NCBI GenBank assembly: GCA_003242115.1
Contig: QBMP01000116.1
Span: 1-12,370 of the forward strand
Direction of reading: 5' to 3'
Origin: Phormidesmis priestleyi
Lineage (GTDB): Bacteria > Cyanobacteriota > Cyanobacteriia > Phormidesmidales > Phormidesmidaceae
Length of the DNA: 12,370 nucleotides
The notes beneath the pieces were generated by a model. It did not search any database, was not told the origin of the DNA, and saw only the letters and a list, made by a program, of their open reading frames with translations. Position 1 is the stretch's first letter; the number at the start of each line of letters is the position of its first letter. Below are positions 7,417 to 12,370 of this stretch, one piece after another. The translations under genes and the position numbers were made by a program.

Positions 7417-8859
7417 GTGAGGCTAGGCTCTTTTCGCTTGCGGATTGCGCTGTTGCTGGTGGCTCTGTCGGGTGGGGCGCTGGTAAGCTTTGGGCTGGTG
7501 GCTTGGCGGCTGATCTATGTAGCGAAGGTCAGGGTTTTAGACGCTAAGATCGAAAGCCAGCTGAAGCGGATGGTAGTAGCGCGCGATCGCAATTGGTGGC
7601 AAAGCTTTGGTCAAGAACTACCCGCTGAGCTAGAGACTCAGATCGATACGTCAATTACGTTTTTGGCTCTCGATGCGAAGGGCCGAACCTTGCACTATTC
7701 GGTTAGTGGGGCTCATCTTGGCGATGTCACGCTGGAAATGGGGCAGTTGCTTTCCAGCGCGTCTGAAAATGTGACGGCGAAAAGCGCCGAAGAGATGGCG
7801 GCAAGTGCAGCGCTAGATCAATGGGCTCCTCAGATTTCTACGCGCAATACACCGACGGGGAGCTGGCGAATTGGCATTGTGGGTTCTGAGATGGGGAAAG
7901 GGGCGATCGCCATCAGCCTCCAAACCATCGATCAGGATATGGCGGTGATTCGCAATATTTTTTTGGTAGCGGTTCCGAGTACGCTGCTGCTGATTGCGGT
8001 CGGGGCTTGGGTGCTTTCAGGCAGTGCGCTGCTGCCGGTGCGCAAGCTGACGAGCGTGATTACACAAGTGACCGCAACCGGGCTCGATCAGCAGGTGCCG
8101 GTAAGTAGCGCTGATGTGGAATTTGTGGAGCTGATTGAGGTGTTCAACCAAATGTTGACCAGGCTTGAGCGCAGCTTTAAACAGTCTTCTCGCTTTAGTG
8201 GCGATGCGGCGCACGAGCTGAAAACGCCGCTGGCCATTTTGCGAGGTGAGCTAGAGCTAGTGATGCAGCAGGCTGAGCCCGGTTCGCCATTACAGCAAAG
8301 CTTGAGTAATTTGATGGATGAGGTGTCGCGACTGAGTACGATTGTGCGTAAGCTGCTGCTGCTGTCATTAGCCGATGCGGGGCAAATGCGTTTTCACAGA
8401 GCAAAGGTGGATTTGGGCGAAATTTTGGCGGTATTGGTAGAAGATATTGAGCTATTAGCGCCAGATTTGCCGGTGACAATGACGGTGAAAGCGGATCTGT
8501 GGGTGAGAGGCGATCGCGACTTACTCACTCAAGTGCTGCAAAACCTGATAGACAACGCCATTAAGTACAATTTGCCAGAAGGAGCTAAGGGGCGATCGCT
8601 CTCAATTATCGGGCAGCAGCGGGGTCAGCATGTGCGCCTGACGGTGACCAATGCTTCGAGAGATATTCCCATAGAAGAGCGCGATCGCATTTTTGACAGG
8701 TTTTACCGAGGCGATCGCTCTCGTAATCGCAAGCGAGAAGGCTTTGGGTTGGGCCTGAGCCTATCGAGAGAAATTGCCCGCGCCCACAAAGGTGATCTTA
8801 AGCTCGACAGAACCGCTCGGGGACAAACCGCCTTTACGCTGACATTGCCCAGCGATTAA
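7417..8859 (+). CDS. Membrane sensor histidine kinase (HAMP-HisKA-HATPase, CusS-like)
   Basis: The 480-residue sensor starts at a GTG that directly follows the DedA TGA (TGAGTG). Order of parts: transmembrane helix 1 at about residues 8-34; a periplasmic domain of about 145 residues with no motif I recognise; transmembrane helix 2 at about 180-202; HAMP linker (LLPVRKLTSVI and following); HisKA with the phospho-acceptor His266 in FSGDAAHELKTPLAIL; and an ATPase domain with the N box NLIDNAIKYN (Asn376 and Asn380) and G2 box GFGLGLSLSREIA (from about 442). The G1 region reads VTNASRDIPIEERDRIFDRF. It lacks the DxGxG form, as is common in CusS/heavy-metal-type kinases that use an 'N.G/S..I..E...IFDRFYR' variant. 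All catalytic parts are present. No Shine-Dalgarno sequence is visible, so translation is probably coupled to the DedA gene. The likely partner is the OmpR-type regulator two genes upstream; the sensed signal is unknown. Confidence 0.95.
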   Translation: MRLGSFRLRIALLLVALSGGALVSFGLVAWRLIYVAKVRVLDAKIESQLKRMVVARDRNWWQSFGQELPAELETQIDTSITFLALDAKGRTLHYSVSGAHLGDVTLEMGQLLSSASENVTAKSAEEMAASAALDQWAPQISTRNTPTGSWRIGIVGSEMGKGAIAISLQTIDQDMAVIRNIFLVAVPSTLLLIAVGAWVLSGSALLPVRKLTSVITQVTATGLDQQVPVSSADVEFVELIEVFNQMLTRLERSFKQSSRFSGDAAHELKTPLAILRGELELVMQQAEPGSPLQQSLSNLMDEVSRLSTIVRKLLLLSLADAGQMRFHRAKVDLGEILAVLVEDIELLAPDLPVTMTVKADLWVRGDRDLLTQVLQNLIDNAIKYNLPEGAKGRSLSIIGQQRGQHVRLTVTNASRDIPIEERDRIFDRFYRGDRSRNRKREGFGLGLSLSREIARAHKGDLKLDRTARGQTAFTLTLPSD

Positions 8860-8877
8860 GCCGCTAATTGAGTCACT

Positions 8878-8898
8878 GATTAAACCGCTGATTTAATC
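8878..8898. terminator. AT-rich hairpin between convergent genes
   Basis: GATTAAA (8878-8884) and TTTAATC (8892-8898) form a 7-bp stem with a 7-nt loop in the 43-bp gap between the convergent kinase and small membrane-protein genes. A related 12-mer (GATTAAGCCGCT at 8854, GATTAAACCGCT at 8878) is a direct repeat that begins over the kinase stop codon. The stem is weak and has no T-tract, so a terminator role is tentative. Confidence 0.3.
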
Positions 8899-8902
8899 CA
8901 TA

Positions 8903-9226
8903 TCACAGGAGTCCGGCGGTGCCTCGACCTAGCCAGTAAAGCGCAAACACAATCGTGGTTTCGACGCCGTAGGTCGCCAACAGAGATTGAAATAGTTTGC
9001 GATCGCGCCGCCCAAACAGCTCTTGCCAAATCGGCCATTTGTTATTGACATAAGCCGCTGTAAACAGCGCTCCAAACAACAGCACTAGCCACTGCGTTAC
9101 TTGTACAAAGCCAACGGTAATGACCGCAACCACGAGCGCGAAACCTATTAGGGGCTTGAATTTTTTCACGGGGGCACTATCCTTAATCAGTATTAGGTAC
9201 AGACCAAAATAACGCACTGCAAGCAT
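8903..9226 (-). CDS. Small membrane protein, hypothetical (three predicted helices)
   Basis: The 107-residue protein is not from a family I can name with confidence. After a short basic segment (VKKFKPLIGF) come two close hydrophobic helices (about residues 24-44 and 46-62: FALVVAVITVGFVQV, WLVLLFGALFTAAYV). A basic polar loop follows (WQELFGRRDRKLFQ), then a third helix near the C-terminus (TTIVFALYWLGRG). Charges in the loop suggest it faces the cytoplasm. The start is uncertain. ATG 9226 gives 107 residues, while an in-frame GTG at 9169 gives 88 residues, begins (M)KKFKPLIGF, and has AAGGA about 10 nt upstream. I consider the GTG at least as likely. The gene lies 73 bp downstream of the peroxiredoxin gene on the same strand. 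That gap holds four GATCTA/GGTCTA hexamers and nothing else obvious. It converges with the histidine kinase gene. Confidence 0.75.
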   Translation of the reverse strand: MLAVRYFGLYLILIKDSAPVKKFKPLIGFALVVAVITVGFVQVTQWLVLLFGALFTAAYVNNKWPIWQELFGRRDRKLFQSLLATYGVETTIVFALYWLGRGTAGLL

Positions 9227-9299
9227 TCGCCCACAGCACGTTATTTAAAGTGATCTAATTGATCTATTTGTTCAGCGATTTATGGATCTATCTATTGGT

Positions 9300-9941
9300 C
9301 TATTTATTAGGCTGAGGCGTCATCCGCAGATAAGGCTTAATTTCAGTCACGCCTTTCGGAAACTTCTTCTTCGCATCTTCGGTAGAAATAGACGGAACCA
9401 CCACACAGTCGCCGCCATCTTGCCAGTTGCCGGGTGTCGCCACGCTGTGATAGTCAGTGAGCTGCAAAGAATCAATCACGCGCAAAATCTCATCGAAATT
9501 ACGGCCCGTGCTGGCTGGGTAAGTAATCGTGAGTCGGATTTTTTTATTCGGATCGATGATGAAGACAGAGCGCACCGTCAGCGTATTGCCGGTGCTGGAT
9601 TCAGGGTGCAGCATCCCGTATAGAGTGGCGACTTTTTTGTCATCATCTGCCAAAATCGGATAGTTGACGGTAGTGCTTTGGGTTTCGTCAATGTCTTTAA
9701 TCCAGCCTTTATGAGACTCTACGCCATCGACGCTAAGCGCGATGGTTTTGACATTGCGCTTTTTGAATTCGTCCTGCAAAGCTCCGACTAAGCCTAGCTC
9801 TGTGGTGCACACAGGCGTATAGTCAGCCGGGTGAGAAAAGAGCACAACCCAGCTATCGCCTGCCCATTCGTGAAAGTTAATGTCGCCTTGAGAGGACTTT
9901 TGTGAAAAATCGGGGGCAATATCGCCTAGTTGAAGTGTCAT
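9300..9941 (-). CDS. 1-Cys peroxiredoxin (Prx6 family)
   Basis: The 213-residue thiol peroxidase reduces H2O2 and organic hydroperoxides in the cytoplasm. The peroxidatic cysteine is Cys45 in HPADYTPVCTTE, the classic PxxxTxxC active site, within the N-terminal thioredoxin fold (LGDIAPDFSQ, SWVVLFSHPADYTPVCTTEL). The C-terminal extension that defines Prx6-type enzymes is present: TYPASTGRNFDEILRVIDSL, then VATPGNWQDGGDCVVVPSIS and KKFPKGVTEIKPYLRMTPQP. It closely resembles what I recall of the cyanobacterial 1-Cys Prx (Synechocystis Slr1198), including the second cysteine in DGGDC. ATG 9941 gives the usual N-terminus MTLQLGD. The gene is transcribed divergently from a NarL-type regulator, and the 288 bp between them carry a perfect dyad. 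Oxidative-stress control by that site is inference. Confidence 0.96.
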   Translation of the reverse strand: MTLQLGDIAPDFSQKSSQGDINFHEWAGDSWVVLFSHPADYTPVCTTELGLVGALQDEFKKRNVKTIALSVDGVESHKGWIKDIDETQSTTVNYPILADDDKKVATLYGMLHPESSTGNTLTVRSVFIIDPNKKIRLTITYPASTGRNFDEILRVIDSLQLTDYHSVATPGNWQDGGDCVVVPSISTEDAKKKFPKGVTEIKPYLRMTPQPNK

Positions 9942-10229
9942 GGTTTGAGTTACCTGATTCGATTACCTAATTTTAGGATAAGGTTTGCTTTGAGATTTTA
10001 CTGACTGAAATTTTACTGATAAACAAGCGGCTTGCGCTGACGTTCTACAGAAAACTTCTCAGAGGAACCTTTATAAATTTTGCCACAATCCCCGGTATTC
10101 CGGTCGGAATATAGATGATTATTTACAGTTCATCGCGATTGACGGCTTCCTCGTTCGCAAATTTTTGGCAAAGCACTCGATCAACGCTCAAACCCTTAAA
10201 CTAAAGGCTCCACCTCAAATACAAAGATC
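9942..10229. promoter_or_regulatory. Divergent promoter region, peroxiredoxin / NarL-type regulator
   Basis: The region must hold both divergent promoters. It contains a 10-bp direct repeat ATTTTACTGA (9995-10004 and 10010-10019, period 15) on the peroxiredoxin side and a perfect dyad at 10096-10111 on the regulator side. Read towards the peroxiredoxin, the repeats give CAGTAAAAT, and TAAAAT could serve as a -10 element. I see no small gene here. Confidence 0.5.
10096..10111. promoter_or_regulatory. Perfect 16-bp dyad, candidate operator
   Basis: TATTCCG-GT-CGGAATA is a perfect inverted repeat with 7-bp arms and a 2-bp centre. It lies about 120 bp upstream of the regulator start and 155 bp upstream of the peroxiredoxin start. 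The spacing and symmetry fit binding by a dimeric regulator. A hairpin with a 2-nt loop is unfavourable, so a DNA-level site is more plausible than an RNA structure. Confidence 0.5.
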
Positions 10230-11018
10230 ATGGTAGATACTTCCTCTAAAAAGCCTTCTGGCCAAACGTCTGGCTCAGCTTCTAGTCAAACGTCTGGCCC
10301 AGCTTCTAGCCAGACTTCTGGCCAAACCACTAGCCGAGTTTTGCTGGTCGATGACGAACCGGGCCTACGCGAATCGGTGCAGGCTTACTTAGAAGACAGC
10401 AATTTTGCGGTTAAGGTCGCGAGCAATGCGGCAGAAGGCTGGGATTTATTGCAGCAGGAAACGCCTAACGTGCTGATTTCAGACATCATGATGCCCCAAG
10501 TAGATGGCTATCAGTTTCTGAAGCAGGTACGTGAAGATGTTCGCTTTCAGGCGCTGCCGGTGGTGTTTTTGACCGCGCGCGGAATGACGAGCGATCGCAT
10601 TCAAGGCTACAAAGCAGGCGCGGATGCCTACCTCGCCAAACCCTTCGACCCCGAAGAACTCGTCGCCATTCTCACCAACCTGATTGACCGCCGAGCGGCC
10701 CAAGCGCCCGATCCCTCCGCAACGCCCGATATGGCGACGATGGCCAGACAAATCGAAGAAATTAGGGCATTGCTCACCCAGCGCGGCAGCTTAATCAAGC
10801 AAAATAACAGCGGCATTCGCATCGACTTCACCCCGCGTGAGCAGGACGTGCTCAACCTCGTGGCCGAAGGGCTGATGAATAAAGAAATCGCCAGTCGCCT
10901 GGGCACCACCGTTCGCAACGTCGAAAAATACGTCAGCCGTCTGTTTGGCAAAACCGGCACCAACAGCCGCACGGAGCTAGTTCGCTACGCACTTGAGAAC
11001 GGCCTAGTCACGACTTGA
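10230..11018 (+). CDS. NarL/LuxR-type response regulator, Ycf29/Rre1-like
   Basis: The 262-residue protein has an atypical N-terminal tail (residues 1-35), a receiver domain (36-155), a linker of about 40 residues (160-200) and a LuxR-type helix-turn-helix (about 200-259). Receiver residues are Asp41/Asp42 (LLVDDEPGLRESV), phospho-acceptor Asp85 (ISDIMMPQVDGYQFL), Thr115 (VVFLTARGM) and Lys137 (DAYLAKPFDPEEL). The effector domain reads FTPREQDVLNLVAEGLMNKE then RNVEKYVSRLFGKTGTNSRT, the form found in cyanobacterial and plastid Ycf29/Rre1-type stress regulators; exact orthology is not certain. The tail is three near-identical eight-residue units (QTSGSASS/QTSGPASS/QTSGQTTS) encoded by a 24-bp tandem repeat. 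A shorter product starting near the receiver would lack it, but no in-frame ATG lies there. Its kinase partner is not in the window unless it is the kinase at 7417-8859, which already has a partner. Confidence 0.94.
   Translation: MVDTSSKKPSGQTSGSASSQTSGPASSQTSGQTTSRVLLVDDEPGLRESVQAYLEDSNFAVKVASNAAEGWDLLQQETPNVLISDIMMPQVDGYQFLKQVREDVRFQALPVVFLTARGMTSDRIQGYKAGADAYLAKPFDPEELVAILTNLIDRRAAQAPDPSATPDMATMARQIEEIRALLTQRGSLIKQNNSGIRIDFTPREQDVLNLVAEGLMNKEIASRLGTTVRNVEKYVSRLFGKTGTNSRTELVRYALENGLVTT
10263..10334 (+). repeat. 24-bp tandem repeat, three copies, in the N-terminal coding region of the NarL-type regulator
   Basis: Copies at 10263-10286, 10287-10310 and 10311-10334 encode the units QTSGSASS, QTSGPASS and QTSGQTTS (residues 12-35). 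Copies 1 and 2 differ at two bases; copy 3 is more diverged. The repeat preserves the frame. Confidence 0.9.
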
Positions 11019-11037
11019 TTGAGCGTCGTACTCAATC
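11017..11037 (+). terminator. Hairpin overlapping the regulator stop codon
   Basis: GATTGAG (11017-11023) pairs with CTCAATC (11031-11037) across a 7-nt loop. CTCAATC recurs twice more in the following 11-bp repeat, so the single left arm could pair with any of three right arms. There is no T-tract, so a termination or mRNA-stability role is only possible. Confidence 0.3.
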
Positions 11038-11062
11038 CTTACTCAATCCTTACTCAATCCTT
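11030..11062. repeat. 11-bp tandem repeat, three perfect copies
   Basis: ACTCAATCCTT is repeated without change at 11030-11040, 11041-11051 and 11052-11062, directly after the NarL-type regulator gene. Identity of the copies points to recent slippage. Confidence 0.9.
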
Positions 11063-11097
11063 TGAGAACGAGCCTTTGAGAACGGGCCTTTGAAAAC
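11062..11097. repeat. 14-bp tandem repeat resembling the 3' end of the regulator gene
   Basis: TTGAGAACGAGCCT, TTGAGAACGGGCCT and a partial TTGAAAAC follow head to tail. Nearly the same string, TTGAGAACGGCCT, occurs at 10993-11005 inside the regulator gene, where it encodes Leu-Glu-Asn-Gly-Leu. The intergenic copies may have arisen from that coding segment. Confidence 0.75.
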
Positions 11098-11100
11098 AGT

Positions 11101-11267
11101 CAGGTCGTTGAGGCGGGGCTGGTGAATGACAGTTGCGTTATGCGCCCTTGGAGCAAGAAACGGTGCCGTTGCGACTAGGAGAGACTTTGGTACGCAATGG
11201 CTGGCTGACTCAGCAGACGGTGGGGTTTTTTGTAGATCGGCTGTGTTTGACGCCGACTGCCGTGTAA
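11101..11267 (+). pseudogene. Frameshifted C-terminal remnant of an unidentified cyanobacterial protein
   Basis: Two frames together give protein-like sequence. Frame one (from 11101) reads QVVEAGLVNDS. From 11133 the next frame reads LRYAPLEQETVPLRLGETLV, then RNGWLTQQTVGFFVDRL, ending at TAA 11265-11267. 'EAGL' followed by 'LRLGE.LV..GWL.QQTV.FF' is a pattern I recall at the C-terminus of uncharacterised cyanobacterial proteins of the form 'LGE.L.EAGL....L..GEIL...GWI.Q.T..FF'; I cannot name the family. A deletion near 11130-11135 would explain the shift. No start codon or upstream half is present, so this is a fragment. It converges with the kinase pseudogene, with the two stop codons 1 bp apart. 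Confidence 0.55.
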
Positions 11268-11268
11268 G

Positions 11269-12316
11269 TTAACTCTTTTGTCGTTGAGCTGCACTATGTT
11301 TTTCCCGGGCTTTTACCGGCAGCTCAATGACAAACTCTGCTCCCTCACCGACTGCTGAATGGCAGGAGAGTTTGCCGTTGTGGTTTTTAGTGACGATCTG
11401 GTAGTTTTCGGTTTCTTGGTAGAGTCGGGCATTTTCGATGGAGATGGCGGCTTGGCTAGTGAGGAACTGGAGCGTTTCGATGCGATCGCACGTAAAGGCT
11501 CCCTCCATCAAATTGTTCTCTATGTATGCCGATCAGCTTACTCTGAAGACTGATCGGCATACATAGAGCTGAAATTGGCCGCTGAAGCGTGATATAGCGA
11601 TCGCTCTCGAACTGCCCACAGGTGCTGAGGTTTTCAAAAATAGCGACCTTGTTGGTTTTAGCGACGGAATAAATCAGACTTTGGGGCAGATTGGAGGTTT
11701 GTTCAATCGGAATTTCCACAGTTTTAACGGCTTCCAAGTGGGTCTGGGCTCTGACGAACCACTCTTTGCCCTGTTGTAAAATCAGGTAGCCGGTTTGCGC
11801 GCCTGCACTGGCCACCACAATTTTCATGAGCGTGGCGAGCAGCTTATCGAACTCAATTTCTGTTGAAATGGCCTGTGCGGCCTTGAGTGTTGCTGAAAAG
11901 TCCAGCCAATGACTTTTGCTAGTGGTAGCACTGGTAATGGTGTTGAGGGCTGTCGCTTGAACTATTTTTGGGGCGATAGTGGTGATACCGGATGCTTCGG
12001 CGATAGCGAACCCTAGAAGCTGAGGATAGTGTTGTTCTAAATGAATAACTTTTGCCTTTGCGCCCCACCGAGCGTAGCTGTAGTAGGCTTCTTGCAGGTA
12101 ACCTGCGGCGATTTTGGCTTTGCCCCATGCCAGATAGAACCGAGCTGCTAGCTCATTGGCTAGGGCGGCTTCTTGGGTATAGCTAGCACCTGCGATCGCC
12201 TGGTCGTACAGCGCCAGCGCCTGGTAGAGATCGTTGGCGACGCGGCAGCGCTCAGCTTCCACCAAATCAAACTTGTGCTGGTAGTTCATGGGTGCGTGGT
12301 CGGCCCAGTGCTTTAG
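11269..12316 (-). pseudogene. Decayed multi-domain Ser/Thr kinase-ATPase-GAF-histidine kinase (C-terminal remnant)
   Basis: The remnant follows the C-terminal layout of very large cyanobacterial Ser/Thr kinase/AAA-ATPase/GAF/histidine kinase proteins. It starts as HWADHAP, then (other frame, from 12289) MNYQHKFDLVEAERCRV, ALANELAARFYLAWGKAKIA and YLQEAYYSYARWGAKAK. A GAF domain follows ([56 protein letters not shown]). At least three lesions are visible. One base seems lost at 12290 (HAP/MNY junction). A frameshift near 11560 separates LIGI from [20 protein letters not shown]. Finally, GAF text ending [10 protein letters not shown] joins [20 protein letters not shown] directly, deleting the HisKA domain and most of the ATPase domain. 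The upstream frame meets a stop at 12317, and 12317-12370 shows nothing I can recognise. The 277-residue frame from 12289 could be mistaken for a gene, but its ATG corresponds to an internal Met of the family. Confidence 0.8.
11518..11568. repeat. Perfect 19-bp inverted repeat inside the kinase pseudogene
   Basis: CTCTATGTATGCCGATCAG at 11518-11536 is exactly complementary to 11550-11568, with a 13-nt loop. On the minus strand the first arm encodes conserved GAF residues (ALCMPI) and the second encodes KLIGI plus the frameshift site. It is therefore a palindrome formed within coding sequence, not an inserted element. Confidence 0.95.
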
Positions 12317-12370
12317 CTAAGGAACGCTCAATCAATAACTGTCAAGTTTTCAGGAATAGCCCTGTAATTC

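Noticed and set aside
8195..8479. 94-residue minus-strand open frame opposite the histidine kinase
   Set aside because: It is antisense to the HisKA region, has a low-complexity Ala/Pro-rich product, and shows no ribosome-binding site or family resemblance.
9227..9299. GATCTA/GGTCTA cluster as a short CRISPR-like or operator array
   Set aside because: Four short hexamers at uneven spacing in an AT-rich 73-bp gap; too short and irregular to support a specific function.
11518..11568. Inverted repeat as an IS end, MITE or terminator
   Set aside because: Both arms encode the amino acids expected at that place in the GAF domain, there is no T-run, and no target-site duplication is visible.
11456..12289. 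277-residue minus-strand frame as an intact gene
   Set aside because: Its ATG matches an internal Met of a larger protein family, the upstream homologous text (HWADHAP) is one frame off, and the C-terminus becomes nonsense after LIGI; it is part of a pseudogene.
1..12370. Novel defence system, toxin-antitoxin pair, phage or plasmid module
   Set aside because: All intact genes belong to metabolic, signalling, membrane or redox families; no nuclease, transposase, integrase, reverse transcriptase or toxin-like gene was seen.

Overview
The window is very probably from a cyanobacterium. The octamer GCGATCGC (HIP1) occurs about 18 times in 12.4 kb, where roughly 0.2 copies are expected by chance, and most of the proteins are recognisably cyanobacterial. 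Examples are the 1-Cys peroxiredoxin, the Ycf29/Rre1-type regulator, and a decayed Ser/Thr-kinase/ATPase/histidine-kinase megaprotein. The clustered gcvT-gcvH-gcvP order suggests a filamentous or Leptolyngbya-like lineage, but the genus is not resolved.

Layout: (1) Positions 1-5565, minus strand: gcvT, gcvH and gcvP, encoding the T, H and P proteins of the glycine cleavage system, followed by the 5' part of an S9 (glutamyl-endopeptidase-like) serine peptidase that runs off the window. Together with the L protein (not in the window), T, H and P oxidise photorespiratory glycine to CO2, NH3 and methylene-THF. (2) Positions 5566-5977: a 412-bp divergent intergenic region. (3) Positions 5978-8859, plus strand: an OmpR/CusR-type response regulator, a DedA-family membrane protein and a CusS-like sensor histidine kinase. 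The DedA stop and the kinase GTG start abut exactly (TGAGTG). This looks like a complete two-component system with a DedA membrane protein embedded in it. (4) Positions 8903-9941, minus strand: a 1-Cys peroxiredoxin and a small three-helix membrane protein. (5) Positions 9942-10229: a divergent regulatory region with a perfect 16-bp dyad. (6) Positions 10230-11018, plus strand: a NarL/LuxR-type response regulator of the Ycf29/Rre1 kind with a repeat-built N-terminal tail. (7) Positions 11019-12316: a decaying region with short tandem repeats and two convergent pseudogene remnants.

The intact genes belong to known families. I see no undescribed defence system, CRISPR array, IS element, tRNA or rRNA. 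The most unusual signals are (a) the multi-domain kinase pseudogene, where a frameshift sits exactly inside a perfect 19-bp inverted repeat whose two arms both encode conserved GAF-domain residues, as expected of quasipalindrome-templated deletion; (b) many short tandem duplications with units of 10-24 bp, both between genes and inside coding sequences (GcvT, GcvP and Ycf29-like N-termini or loops); (c) the response regulator-DedA-kinase operon; and (d) the dyad between the peroxiredoxin and the regulator.
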